From NCBI GenBank assembly GCA_017550105.1, contig JAFYLQ010000049.1, positions 1 through 64,000 of the forward strand: 64,000 nt of DNA, read 5' to 3'. This stretch comes from Clostridia bacterium (lineage in GTDB: Bacteria > Bacillota > Clostridia > Oscillospirales > Acutalibacteraceae). The translations under genes were made by a program, and so were the position numbers. The notes under the pieces were generated by a model. The model saw only the letters and a program-made list of their open reading frames with translations. It was not told the origin of the DNA and did not search any database. How positions within the stretch are numbered: the stretch's first letter is position 1; each line of letters starts with the position of its first letter. This document shows positions 17,960 to 26,963 of the stretch, one piece after another.

Positions 17960-19030
17960 ATGAGATATGCTCTTATTGGTTGTGGCAGAGTTTCGGGAAG
18001 CCATATTAAAGCGGCAATTAAAAATAATCTTGAAATTGCGGCTTTGTGCGATATCGTTCCCGAAAAAGCACAGCTTTTAAAAGAAAAATATAACCTTGAG
18101 GCAGAGATTTTTTCGGATTATAAAGAGATGCTCCGAAAAATAAGCCCCGAGCTTGTGGCAATAGCAACCGTAAGCGGAACCCACGGTGAAATAGCCACCT
18201 ATTGTGCAGAAAACGGCTTCAACTTTATGGTTGAAAAGCCCATGGCAATGAGCATTGCCGAGGCAGACAGGGTAATTGCTGCCGCAGAAAAAAGCGGTGT
18301 CACCGCAGGGGTATGCCATCAGAACAGGTTTAATATTGCCGTTCAGGAGCTTCGTCGTGCAATTGACGATAACCGATTCGGCAAGCTTTCACACGGCAGT
18401 GTGCATATTCGTTGGTGCCGTGATGAGGATTATTATTCTCAGGACGATTGGCGTGGTAAATGGGCATCAGACGGCGGTGCGCTTATGAATCAATGTATTC
18501 ACGGCATCGACCTTCTCAGGTGGATGATGGGTGACGAGATTGAATCAGTTTATGGTTCTGTTCGTAACGTTATGCACCCCTATATAGAGGCGGAGGATAT
18601 CGGCGTTGCCGTAATTAACTTCAAAAACGGTGCGGTTGCAACGGTTGAGGGTACGGTAAATACTGTTGATAACCTTGAGGAAACCCTTTGCGTTTTCGGT
18701 GAAAAGGGTATGGTACTCCTTGGTGGTATGAATGCCTCTGCAGTTGACGTGTGGAAATTCAAGGACGAGTACTCAGATGACGAAAGTAAGCGTGATATTG
18801 CCGAAAAGGCATCCAACGTTATTTACGGCAACGGGCATCAGAGCCTGTATTATAATGTAATAGAGGCGGTTGAAAATAAAATTCAGCCCTACGTTGATTT
18901 ATATGCGGGTAAAAGAGCCCTTGAGGTGGTGCTTGCTATTTATAAAAGCACCTTAACAGGGGAAAAGGTTAATTTACCCCTTGAAGATTTTGGGTCTGTT
19001 GAGATGACGGACATATTTATAGAGAAGTGA
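17960..19030 (+). CDS. Gfo/Idh/MocA oxidoreductase, WbpB/WlbA-like
   Basis: A 356-residue NAD(P)-dependent oxidoreductase. The Rossmann start is MRYALIGCGRVSGSHIKAAI; the catalytic EKPMAM motif follows near residue 95, and the GGALMNQCIHGIDLLRWMMG helix supplies the usual histidine. Among this broad family the pattern GCGRVSGSHI, GVCHQNRFN and WRGKWASDGGALMNQ is what I associate with WbpB/WlbA enzymes that oxidise C3 of UDP-GlcNAcA. A role in making another modified sugar of the same polysaccharide is likely, but no partner aminotransferase or acetyltransferase of the Wbp pathway is beside it. It is 24 bases after capG and five before metH. Confidence 0.75.
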   Translation: MRYALIGCGRVSGSHIKAAIKNNLEIAALCDIVPEKAQLLKEKYNLEAEIFSDYKEMLRKISPELVAIATVSGTHGEIATYCAENGFNFMVEKPMAMSIAEADRVIAAAEKSGVTAGVCHQNRFNIAVQELRRAIDDNRFGKLSHGSVHIRWCRDEDYYSQDDWRGKWASDGGALMNQCIHGIDLLRWMMGDEIESVYGSVRNVMHPYIEAEDIGVAVINFKNGAVATVEGTVNTVDNLEETLCVFGEKGMVLLGGMNASAVDVWKFKDEYSDDESKRDIAEKASNVIYGNGHQSLYYNVIEAVENKIQPYVDLYAGKRALEVVLAIYKSTLTGEKVNLPLEDFGSVEMTDIFIEK

Positions 19031-19034
19031 TTTA

Positions 19035-21389
19035 ATGAAAATTAGCGATTTGCTAAAAAAAGATATAATTTTTCTTGATGGTGGCTTTGGTACTGAGCTT
19101 ATAAAAAAAGGTCTGAAGCCCGGTGAGGATTCAGCCTCTGCCGTTTTTGACCATCCCCAATGGGTTGAGGAAATACATCGCTCCTACGTAGAGGCGGGAA
19201 GTAATATTATTCTTGCCAATACCTTTGGTGCAAATGGTTTTAAATTAAAAAATTCCTCACACACAGTTGAGGAAAGCATAAAAACAGCAGTGGAAATTGC
19301 CAAAAAGGCTACCGCAGGTACGGAGTCCCTTGTAGCTCTTGACGTGAGCACAACGGGTGAGCTTCTTTTCCCTGCGGGAGGTCTTACCTTTGATTCGGCT
19401 TACGAAGCCTTTAAGGAGGTAGCACTTTGCGGTAAAAATGCGGGGGTTGATTTAGTCTGCCTTGAAACCTTTACAGATTTAAAGGAAGCACGAATTGCCC
19501 TTCTTGCAGTTAAGGAAAATACGGATTTACCCGTTTTTGTTACCTTGTCCTTTGACGAAAACTCACTTACAATGAACGGTAGCACACCCTCCGCCGTAGC
19601 GATTACCTTAAAAGCCGCAGGGGCAGATGCAGTTGGTCTTAACTGCTCCTTAGGTCCCGACAAATTAAAGGGTGTTGTAGAAGAATTTTTAAAATACACC
19701 GATTTACCCGTAATCGTAAAGCCCAATGCGGGGCTTCCCGACCCCAAAACAGGGGAGTACACTATGAGTCCTCAGGACTTTGCGGAATATATGACCGAGT
19801 TTTATAAAAACGGTGTTGGTATTATGGGCGGATGCTGTGGTACGAGCCCCGAATACATAAGGCTTCTTAAAAAGAGCATTGAAAAAGAAGCAAAAGGTAC
19901 ACCCGACAGAATTACACACGGTGTAATAAGCGGTGTGAACACCGTTATAAATCTTAATGAGCCCCGAGTTATCGGTGAAAGAATAAACCCCACGGGTAAA
20001 AAAAGATTTAAACAGGCGCTTGAGGAAAATGACCTTGATTACATTCTTAACGAGGGGCTTTCGCAGGTTGAGGCAGGTGCCGAAATACTTGACGTTAACG
20101 TGGGTCATAGTGCAATTGATGAAAAGGAAATGATGGTTAACGTGGTGCGCTCGTTACAGGGCTCCATCGGGTTACCCCTGCAGCTTGATTCCACTTCGCC
20201 CGACGTTTTAGAAAATGCCTTAAGGGTTTATACGGGCAAAGCCATTATTAACTCCGTGAACGGTGAGGAAAAATCACTTAATTCCATTTTGCCCTTAGCC
20301 AAAAAATACGGTGCGGCGGTTGTGGGTCTTACCCTTGATGAAGGGGGAATACCCGAAACTGTTGAGGGCAGGGTAGAAATAGCCGAAAAGATTATAAACC
20401 GAGCCTTAAAAATCGGTATTCCCAAAGAGGATATAATTATTGACTGCCTTACCCTTACGGTAAGTGCAAATCAGGAAGCACCTAAGGTCACCCTTGAAGC
20501 AATGAAAAGGGTGAAGGAAAGGTTAGGTGTTAAAACAACCCTTGGCGTTTCAAATATTTCATTTGGTTTGCCCCAAAGGGAAATTGTGAATACCGCCTTT
20601 GTAACCCTTGCCCTTGAAAATGGGCTCGATTTACCCATAATGAACCCCAACAGTGCACCGATGATAAGCGCCGTCAGGGCTTTCAAGGTGCTTAAGGGCT
20701 TTGACGTAGGTGCGGTTGATTATATATCGGCGCTTTCGGGTGAGGTTAAAACGGAAGCTGTAAAAAAAGAAATCACCCTCGGCGAAGCGGTCGAAAAGGG
20801 TCTTAAAAATCAGAGCGCAGAATTGACCGCCCTTTTATTAAATAACAAAGCGCCCGATGAAATTATAAACGAGCTTCTTATTCCCGCCCTTGATAAGGTG
20901 GGCGAGGAGTTTGAAAAGGGAAAGCTTTTTTTACCCCAGCTTATACGCTCGGCAGATGCGGCAGGTGCGGCATTTGACGTAATAAAAGAAAGAATGAAGC
21001 AGTCGGGTGACTGTAAGGAAAGTAAGGGTACAATTATACTTGCCACCGTTAAGGGTGACGTTCACGATATAGGTAAAAATATCGTTAAAACCGTCCTTGA
21101 AAATTACGGCTACACGGTAATTGACCTTGGCAAGGACGTTGACCCCGAGTTAGTAGTGAAAGCCCAAAGGGAAAACAAGGTAAAGCTTGTGGGTCTTTCG
21201 GCACTTATGACAACCACACTTCCCGCTATGGAGGAAACCATAAGGCAGTTAAGAGGTGCAAATGCAGATTGCAAAATTATGGTTGGCGGTGCGGTGTTGA
21301 CCCCCGAATATGCTAAAAAAATCGGCGCTGATTTTTACGCCAAGGACGCAAAAATGAGTGCAGATATAGCAAAGACAATATTTGGTTAA
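19035..21389 (+). CDS. metH: Cobalamin-dependent methionine synthase, short form without reactivation domain
   Basis: A 784-residue enzyme in four modules. Residues 1-290 are the homocysteine-binding barrel with the zinc cysteines in GLNCSLGP and GGCCGTSPEYI. Residues about 310-570 are the folate domain (RINPTGKKRFKQ, VEAGAEILDVNVG). Residues about 575-660 are the cobalamin cap, and about 665-784 the B12 domain with KGDVHDIGKNIVKTVL, whose histidine coordinates cobalt. The SAM-dependent activation domain of the 1,200-residue enterobacterial enzyme is absent, which is normal in many clostridia, where a separate protein reactivates the cofactor. It makes methionine from homocysteine. Placement five bases behind a capsule gene suggests cotranscription, with no visible riboswitch. 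Confidence 0.92.
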   Translation: MKISDLLKKDIIFLDGGFGTELIKKGLKPGEDSASAVFDHPQWVEEIHRSYVEAGSNIILANTFGANGFKLKNSSHTVEESIKTAVEIAKKATAGTESLVALDVSTTGELLFPAGGLTFDSAYEAFKEVALCGKNAGVDLVCLETFTDLKEARIALLAVKENTDLPVFVTLSFDENSLTMNGSTPSAVAITLKAAGADAVGLNCSLGPDKLKGVVEEFLKYTDLPVIVKPNAGLPDPKTGEYTMSPQDFAEYMTEFYKNGVGIMGGCCGTSPEYIRLLKKSIEKEAKGTPDRITHGVISGVNTVINLNEPRVIGERINPTGKKRFKQALEENDLDYILNEGLSQVEAGAEILDVNVGHSAIDEKEMMVNVVRSLQGSIGLPLQLDSTSPDVLENALRVYTGKAIINSVNGEEKSLNSILPLAKKYGAAVVGLTLDEGGIPETVEGRVEIAEKIINRALKIGIPKEDIIIDCLTLTVSANQEAPKVTLEAMKRVKERLGVKTTLGVSNISFGLPQREIVNTAFVTLALENGLDLPIMNPNSAPMISAVRAFKVLKGFDVGAVDYISALSGEVKTEAVKKEITLGEAVEKGLKNQSAELTALLLNNKAPDEIINELLIPALDKVGEEFEKGKLFLPQLIRSADAAGAAFDVIKERMKQSGDCKESKGTIILATVKGDVHDIGKNIVKTVLENYGYTVIDLGKDVDPELVVKAQRENKVKLVGLSALMTTTLPAMEETIRQLRGANADCKIMVGGAVLTPEYAKKIGADFYAKDAKMSADIAKTIFG

Positions 21390-21402
21390 GGAGGCAAAAA
21401 CT

Positions 21403-22323
21403 ATGTCAAAAACTCAAAACAACAAATTACCGATGATAATGTTACCCATCAGTATGATTGTAGCAGGACTTGTAAGCGGATTACCATCCACACTAATTGC
21501 GATTTTAAATCCGTTTTTGATGAGTAATTTGGGTATTTCGTATCAGGTCACCAATGTGTTAAGTGTTATCGGTTCGTTTGTCGGCAGTATTTCTTACGTA
21601 GTTGTTATAGTTTTATTCAGTCTTGTATGTAAAGGCTTGCAAAAGAAGCTTTGCTTCATAATGAGTATATACGTAGGTACAATAGCCCAAGTAGTACTTA
21701 ACATTGTTGTAACCTTCACCTATGGACTGCTTACCATTTTACCTATCGGGGATTATACGGTACAGAGCCTTATTATAAGTGGCGGTAACGGCATAGGCGG
21801 AATTATATATTGTGTCCTTGAGGTTATTGTTGCGATTTTCTTCTTTAAATATATTTCCTCATTTACAGAAAAGGAATTTGAGGCAGATACACAGGCATAT
21901 AAAGTCAACCTTCTTATTCCTGCAATTGTTATAGCGGGTTACGGAATTTTAACCTTTGTTTTAAGTCTTGCTACATCATTTATTGTAACGCTACTCAACG
22001 GATTGGATACTTATATTTATCTTGCAATTTCTCAGGCAATATACGCGGTAATACACGTTCTGAAATGGGGCATTTTAATCGGTGTAGCCTTTATTATTAA
22101 AGATAAATATCAAAGATTTACCCTTGTGGGAAGTGTTATTTTAGGTAGCAGTATATGGGGCTTTGTAAGCGTTATATCTAACGTTGCAACACTGTTCTTA
22201 CCTGCTTTGAGTACCGCGGCGGGAGTTTTAACAAGTGTTGTGACAACGGCACTCGGTATAGGAGCAGGAATACTTATTTACTACTTAGCAAACAAAAAGC
22301 AATATGTAAAAATCAAAGCATAA
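21403..22323 (+). CDS. Predicted integral membrane protein, unknown function
   Basis: A 306-residue very hydrophobic protein starting at ATG 21403 behind AAGGAGG. I count six to eight likely membrane helices, for example at residues 10-35, 45-70, 80-105, 125-150, 180-205 and 235-295. No transport or enzymatic motif is evident, and I do not recognise the family. The N-terminus, MSKTQNNKLPMIMLPISMIV, has no cleavable signal. It lies 13 bases after metH and is followed by a strong terminator, so it is the last gene of the plus-strand run. Confidence 0.6.
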   Translation: MSKTQNNKLPMIMLPISMIVAGLVSGLPSTLIAILNPFLMSNLGISYQVTNVLSVIGSFVGSISYVVVIVLFSLVCKGLQKKLCFIMSIYVGTIAQVVLNIVVTFTYGLLTILPIGDYTVQSLIISGGNGIGGIIYCVLEVIVAIFFFKYISSFTEKEFEADTQAYKVNLLIPAIVIAGYGILTFVLSLATSFIVTLLNGLDTYIYLAISQAIYAVIHVLKWGILIGVAFIIKDKYQRFTLVGSVILGSSIWGFVSVISNVATLFLPALSTAAGVLTSVVTTALGIGAGILIYYLANKKQYVKIKA

Positions 22324-22324
22324 A

Positions 22325-22358
22325 TTAAAGGAGTTATCCGCGAGGATAACTCCTTTAA
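22325..22358 (+). terminator. Rho-independent terminator after capsule/metH operon
   Basis: A perfect 15-base stem, 22325-22339 against 22344-22358, with a GCGA tetraloop. It directly follows the stop of the membrane protein gene. The stem ends in A/T pairs, giving the U-rich end on the plus strand. Confidence 0.85.
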
Positions 22359-22466
22359 TTTATACAATCACTAATTTGGACTCTCCACCGTCCGACAAGC
22401 TTTATTTAATCAAAATCTTGCTATCACGCTTAAAACTTTTATTTATAACTTTCAATGATGTTAAGT

Positions 22467-22786
22467 CCTCTTGCGGTGCCCAAAATTGTTTGCTCGTTGT
22501 TCACTTCGCACAATTTTGACCACTATGCCCTTCCGCCACAAAACTACGCAAATCGTTTTTTCGTTTCACTCAAAAAGCTCATAGCTCCGTTGTGGCTCCA
22601 GTCCCCTTAAAAGCTCACGCTTTTCGGGGGCCCCGTTAACTCCCTGCATCCGCCACCGGCAGCGTTCGTGTTCCTTGCCCCCTCTCTCCTTACGCAGAGA
22701 GGTTGAGCTTCGCATTACTCTTACTATATATAATCGGTACGAAGTGCCCGATAATTACGCATTAAGCATTACGAATTACGCATAAA
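22467..22786. repeat. Dispersed intergenic repeat, copy A
   Basis: No gene is visible between 22324 and 22819. This stretch shares several blocks with 23987-24194: CCTCTTGCGGTGCCCAAA, a 9-base inverted repeat with a 20-base loop (22481-22489 with 22510-22518), ATCCGCCACCGGC, GTTCCTTGCCCC and CGAAGTGCCC. Its right end (about 22750-22783) carries the AT-rich module ATTACGCATTAAGCATTACG seen in the other copies. Function unknown. Confidence 0.75.
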
Positions 22787-22816
22787 AAAAGCTCCTTGCG
22801 GTCGCAAGGAGCTTTT
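22787..22816 (-). terminator. Terminator of the stomatin-like gene
   Basis: A nine-base perfect stem (22791-22799 with 22804-22812, loop GGTC) flanked by A/T runs. On the minus strand it follows the stop of the SPFH gene and ends in a run of seven T. Confidence 0.85.
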
Positions 22817-22819
22817 CTA

Positions 22820-23779
22820 TTATTCACAGCAGGGATCTGCTTTTTTCTTTTTTGCGGGTTCTGGTTTTCCCTGTGAGGTAGAGTCACCGAGTCCTGATGC
22901 TTCTGAGAAAAGAACGTCCTTCTTTACTGCTTCAACTGCATCAGTGGGAACAATAATTTTTGCCGCCTGACCCTTTGCCATATTAACAAGGGCTTCGTAA
23001 CGTTTAAGCTCAATTACTGCAGATGTGGGGTTAGCTTCAATAATAGCACGAATACCGTCCGCCTCTGCCTGTTTTGCCAAAAGTAATGCCTTTGCTTCAC
23101 CTTCTGCACGAGCGATACGAGCGTCTCTTTCACCCTCTGCAGCAAGGACCATAGCCTGTTTGTCACCTTCGGCACGAGTAATCGCGGCTGCTTTGTGACC
23201 CTCAGCCTGTAAAAGGGTTTCACGACGGTCACGCTCTGCCTTCATCTGCTTTTCCATTGCCTGCTGAATTTCCTGGGGAGGAATGATGTTTTTAAGCTCA
23301 ACTCGTGTAACCTTGATACCCCACTGGTCAGTAGCATCATCAAGAATAGCGGTCATTTTGCCGTTGATGGTGTCACGTGACGTAAGTGTGCTGTCAAGCT
23401 CAAGCTCACCAACAATATTACGAAGGGTTGTGGCAGTAAGATTTTCAAGTGCGTTAATGGGGTTAACAACACCGTAGCTGTAAAGCTTTGCATCAAAAAT
23501 CTTGAAGAATACGACCGTATCAATCTGCATTGTTACGTTATCCTTGGTGATAACGGGCTGGGGAGGAGAGTCAATAACCTGCTCTTTAAGAGTAATCTTT
23601 TTTGCGATTCTCTCAAAGAAGGGGATTTTTATGTGAAGACCTGCACCCCAGGTCTTTTTATATTTACCTAAAAACTCAATAACGTACTCGTGAGCCTGAG
23701 GAACAATACGTACGTTAGTGGCTAAAAGATAAATGACAAATGCAATTGGAACTAAAAACAAAATAAGTAAAAATTCCAT
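22820..23779 (-). CDS. SPFH/Band 7 stomatin-like membrane protein (QmcA/YbbK family)
   Basis: A 319-residue protein with one N-terminal membrane helix (MEFLLILFLVPIAFVIYLLA), then the SPFH domain (residues 30-190) with VPQAHEYVIEFLGKYKKTWG, FERIAKKITLKEQVIDSPPQ and RNIVGELELDSTLTSRDTIN. Residues 195-260 are an alanine- and glutamate-rich coiled coil built from repeats such as AAITRAEGDKQAMVLAAEGE. The tail AKKKKADPCCE is charged with two cysteines. In family members the protein oligomerises at the membrane and organises microdomains or protease access; a NfeD partner, often adjacent, is not in this window. Confidence 0.9.
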   Translation of the reverse strand: MEFLLILFLVPIAFVIYLLATNVRIVPQAHEYVIEFLGKYKKTWGAGLHIKIPFFERIAKKITLKEQVIDSPPQPVITKDNVTMQIDTVVFFKIFDAKLYSYGVVNPINALENLTATTLRNIVGELELDSTLTSRDTINGKMTAILDDATDQWGIKVTRVELKNIIPPQEIQQAMEKQMKAERDRRETLLQAEGHKAAAITRAEGDKQAMVLAAEGERDARIARAEGEAKALLLAKQAEADGIRAIIEANPTSAVIELKRYEALVNMAKGQAAKIIVPTDAVEAVKKDVLFSEASGLGDSTSQGKPEPAKKKKADPCCE

Positions 23780-23809
23780 AATAAAACCTCCATAGTTTAT
23801 TATACTTAA

Positions 23810-23838
23810 ATTCTATACCATTAAACGTGTAAAGTCAA
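23810..23838 (-). promoter_or_regulatory. Promoter of the stomatin-like gene
   Basis: On the minus strand TTGACT (23833-23838) and TAGAAT (23810-23815) are separated by 17 bases, some 30 bases ahead of the ATG. The ribosome site GGAGG lies 8 bases ahead of the start. Confidence 0.6.
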
Positions 23839-23875
23839 TAAAAACCGATGGGTTTTAAATTAGGAGTGACTTTTT

Positions 23876-24194
23876 AATTCATAATTCATAATGCTTAATG
23901 CGTAATTATTGGGACCTGCGGTCGGCATTATATTTTTTCGGTGCTACAGGACCTCCCACCACCTGACGGTGGTCCCCCCTTTTTGCCCTCTTGCGGTGCC
24001 CAAATTTGTTTGCTCGCTGTTCACTTCGCACAAATTTGACCGCTGCGCCAACTCACACTCCCTTCATCCGCCACCGGCGGCGGTCGTGTTCCTTGCCCCT
24101 GAAGCAGGAGGGCGAGGCTCCGCATTGCACAACCTGATTTATAATCGGCACGAAGTGCCCCGAAACTCCTCATTCCTCATTCCTCACTCCTAAT
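23876..24194. repeat. Dispersed intergenic repeat, copy B
   Basis: Gene-free stretch between the stomatin-like gene and pnp. 23876-23932 matches 28336-28392 in inverted orientation with only about three differences over 57 bases (shared core GGGACCTGCGGTCGGC). 23987-24038 matches copy A, including the 9-base inverted repeat at 24001-24009 and 24030-24038, which differs from copy A by one compensating base pair. The right end repeats CCTCATTCCTCATTCCTC-like units. Confidence 0.75.
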
Positions 24195-24198
24195 TAAA

Positions 24199-24226
24199 AA
24201 ATGCCCTTGCTTTCGCAAGAGCATTT
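24199..24226 (-). terminator. Terminator of pnp
   Basis: A 12-base stem with one mismatch (24199-24210 with 24215-24226, loop TTTC), lying eight bases past the pnp stop on the minus strand and ending in T-rich sequence. Confidence 0.8.
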
Positions 24227-24233
24227 TTATCAA

Positions 24234-26408
24234 TTATCTTCTGTTCTTATTAAAGGGACGGCGGGGTCTTCTTTCTCTTTCGGGCTCGTCGTCGTTTTCG
24301 GGAACAAGTCCTTCAACCTCGATAAGAGCGTCACGTCTTGAAAGATTGATTCTGCCCTGGTCGTCGATTTCTGTAACCTTAACCATAATCTGGTCGCCAA
24401 CGCTTACGCAATCCTCAACCTTTTCGGTTCTCTTAACGTCAAGCTTGGAGATGTGAACAAGACCTTCTTTACCGGGAGCGATTTCAACGAATGCACCGAA
24501 AGCCATAAGTCTTGTAACAACACCGTTGTAAATAGCGCCGATTTCGGGATCATTTGCAATTGTGTTGATGATGTCAAGAGCACGGTTAGCGTCGTCGATA
24601 TCAACTGCAGTAACAAAGATTGTACCGTCTTCCTCAACATCAACCTTACAGTTACACTCAGCACAGATTTTCTGAATAACCTTGCCCTGCTTACCGATAA
24701 CGTCACCGATTTTTTCAACGTCAATCTTAGTTGAAAGAAGCTTGGGAGCGTATGTTGAAAGCTCTGCTCTGGGTTCTGCAATAACGGGAAGCATAATTTC
24801 ATCAAGGATGTACATACGAGCTTTATATGTTTTCTCGAATGCTTCTTTGATGATTTCGGGTGTAAGACCGTGAACCTTAAGGTCCATCTGGATAGCTGTG
24901 ATACCCTTCTTAGTACCTGCAACCTTGAAGTCCATATCGCCGAAGAAGTCTTCAAGACCCTGAATGTCAACCATTGTCATAAAACGGTCGCCTTCGGAAA
25001 TAAGACCGCAGGAGATACCTGCAACGGGTGCCTTAATGGGAACACCTGCTGCCATAAGTGCAAGTGTTGAACCACAAACTGAACCCTGTGATGTTGAACC
25101 GTTTGAAGAAAGAACCTCTGAAACAACACGGATTGTGTAGGGGAATTCCTCCATTGAAGGAATAACGGGAAGAAGAGCTCTTTCAGCAAGTGCGCCGTGA
25201 CCGATTTCACGTCTGCCGGGGCCTCTTGAGGGCTTTGTTTCACCAACTGAGTAAGAGGGGAAGTTGTAGTGGTGAATGTATCTCTTTTCAACGTCCTCGT
25301 CAATACCGTCGAGCATCTGAGCGTCACGAGCAGTACCGAGTGTTGTTATTGAAAGAACCTGAGTCTGACCTCTGGTGAACATACCTGAACCGTGTACTCT
25401 TGAAAGAAGGTCGATTTCTGCGTTAAGGGGACGGATTTCGTCGATACCACGTCCGTCAACACGCTTGCCTTCGTCAAGGAGCCAACGACGAACGATGAAT
25501 TTCTGAAGCTTGTAAAGACAATCGTCAATCTTAGCAGCTTCCTCGGGGAACTTTTCGTCAAATTCTGCGTGAACTGCATCGTAGATGGGAGCAAGTCTTT
25601 CGTCACGGATTCTCTTGTCGTCTGTGTCAAGAGCAACCTTTACGTCATCAATAGCGAATGCCTTGATAGCCTCGTAAAGCTCCTCTGAAGGATCGTTTGA
25701 TTCGAAGGAAATCTTTTCTTTACCGATTTCTGCAACGATTGATTTGATGAATTCAACGATTTTCTTGTTCTCCTCGTGAGCGAACATAATACCGTCGAAC
25801 ATAACTTCGTTAGAAATTTCGTTAGCACCTGCTTCGATCATAGCAACAAGGCTATCAGTTGAAGCAACTGTAACTGTCATTTCAGTTTTGCCTCTCTGCT
25901 CAAGAGTGGGGTTGATAACGTACTGACCCTCAACAAGACCGAGAGAAACGCTGGAAACGGGACCGTCCCAGGGGATATCGGAAATAGCAATAGCTGTGGA
26001 AACACCCCAGAGTGCTGCGATTTCGGGTGAGCAGTCGGGGTCAACAGACATAACTGTTGCAACAACAGAAACGTCGTTTCTCATATCCTTGGGGAAGAGG
26101 GGACGGATGGGTCTGTCGATAACACGGGAAGTAAGAACTGCCTTTTCGGAAGCCTTACCCTCACGTCTTTGGAAAGAGCCGGGGATTCTGCCTACTGCAT
26201 AAAGCTTCTCCTCAAAGTCAACGGAAAGGGGGAAGAAATCAACACCTTCACGGGGCTTGGGAGCCATCGTAGCTGTACAAAGTACTTCAGTTTCGCCGTA
26301 ACGAACGATACAAGCACCGTTTGCAAGCTGAGCCATTTTGCCGGTTTCGATAACTAATTTTCTGCCGGCAACTTCTGTTTCAAAAGTTCTGAAATCCTTA
26401 AAAAACAT
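24234..26408 (-). CDS. pnp: Polyribonucleotide nucleotidyltransferase (PNPase)
   Basis: A 724-residue exoribonuclease. Two RNase PH-like domains are visible (residues 1-220, with VLCTATMAPKPREGVDFFPL and RRPGSF-like RIPGSFQRREGKASEKAVL; residues 310-540, with RGQTQVLSITTLGT and PSRGPGRREIGHGALAERAL). A KH domain follows (KIGDVIGKQGKVIQKI, about residue 570) and an S1 domain (VTRLMAFGAFVEIAPGKEGL, about 640), then an arginine-rich tail ending RRPRRPFNKNRR. It degrades RNA 3' to 5' by phosphorolysis. It lies 190 bases behind rpsO with two hairpins between, the classical rpsO-pnp arrangement. Confidence 0.96.
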   Translation of the reverse strand: MFFKDFRTFETEVAGRKLVIETGKMAQLANGACIVRYGETEVLCTATMAPKPREGVDFFPLSVDFEEKLYAVGRIPGSFQRREGKASEKAVLTSRVIDRPIRPLFPKDMRNDVSVVATVMSVDPDCSPEIAALWGVSTAIAISDIPWDGPVSSVSLGLVEGQYVINPTLEQRGKTEMTVTVASTDSLVAMIEAGANEISNEVMFDGIMFAHEENKKIVEFIKSIVAEIGKEKISFESNDPSEELYEAIKAFAIDDVKVALDTDDKRIRDERLAPIYDAVHAEFDEKFPEEAAKIDDCLYKLQKFIVRRWLLDEGKRVDGRGIDEIRPLNAEIDLLSRVHGSGMFTRGQTQVLSITTLGTARDAQMLDGIDEDVEKRYIHHYNFPSYSVGETKPSRGPGRREIGHGALAERALLPVIPSMEEFPYTIRVVSEVLSSNGSTSQGSVCGSTLALMAAGVPIKAPVAGISCGLISEGDRFMTMVDIQGLEDFFGDMDFKVAGTKKGITAIQMDLKVHGLTPEIIKEAFEKTYKARMYILDEIMLPVIAEPRAELSTYAPKLLSTKIDVEKIGDVIGKQGKVIQKICAECNCKVDVEEDGTIFVTAVDIDDANRALDIINTIANDPEIGAIYNGVVTRLMAFGAFVEIAPGKEGLVHISKLDVKRTEKVEDCVSVGDQIMVKVTEIDDQGRINLSRRDALIEVEGLVPENDDEPERERRPRRPFNKNRR

Positions 26409-26540
26409 AATTTTTACCTCATTTATTTTATTTCCGTTTCTACCGGTTTAGCAACAAAGAAAAACGCAAAAATATTTTACACTTTTCTTTATCGCTATAC
26501 CTTAAGCAACGGATTGATTAACGAATTTTACCAGAAAAAA

Positions 26541-26588
26541 CCGTTTTAAAAAACGGCTAACGGGACAAACGGTAGCCCGTTTGTCCCG
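26541..26588 (-). terminator. Double hairpin between rpsO and pnp
   Basis: On the minus strand, directly past the rpsO stop, comes a perfect 12-base stem (26577-26588 with 26561-26572, loop GCTA), then a second small A/T-rich hairpin (about 26541-26556) ending in a run of T. Together they look like an attenuating terminator and possible RNase III target between rpsO and pnp, as known in other bacteria. Whether pnp also has its own promoter is not clear. Confidence 0.7.
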
Positions 26589-26598
26589 AAAAAGGTCA

Positions 26599-26862
26599 TT
26601 ATTTACGAAGACCAAGACGTGCAACGATAGCACGGTAACGCTCGATGTCTGTCTTCTGGAGGTATGCAAGAAGGTTTCTTCTGTGACCAACCATTTTAAG
26701 AAGACCGCGACGAGAGTGATGGTCCTTCATATTGCTCTTGAGATGAGCGTTAAGGTCGTTGATTCTCTTTGTAAGAACAGCAATCTGTACTTCGGGAGAA
26801 CCTGTGTCGCCCTCATGAGTAGCGTACTCTTTAATAATAGCCTGTTTTTCTGCCTGTGTCAT
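26599..26862 (-). CDS. rpsO: Small ribosomal subunit protein uS15
   Basis: An 87-residue protein with the standard S15 sequence: [40 protein letters not shown] and [16 protein letters not shown]. It binds the central domain of 16S rRNA early in 30S assembly. Usual length is 88-89. Start ATG stands behind GAGGTGAAAAAC. A leader of about 95 bases from its promoter could hold an autoregulatory S15 site, but I cannot identify a known leader structure by eye. Confidence 0.97.
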   Translation of the reverse strand: MTQAEKQAIIKEYATHEGDTGSPEVQIAVLTKRINDLNAHLKSNMKDHHSRRGLLKMVGHRRNLLAYLQKTDIERYRAIVARLGLRK

Positions 26863-26963
26863 TGTTTTTCACCTCATTAATTATTTACCGAATAACCCAG
26901 AAGGTAGGGTAGGTGAACGCGTCAAAAACGCTTATTCCATACTCCGAGTCATAAGGCTTTGGT

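Noticed and set aside
24404..25636. Several long minus-strand frames overlapping pnp
   Set aside because: They are shifted-frame readings of pnp on the same strand, rich in Leu/Ser/Thr, without starts behind ribosome sites.
26863..26963. A named S15 leader riboregulator
   Set aside because: A leader of suitable length is present, but I could not fold it by eye into a known S15 motif.
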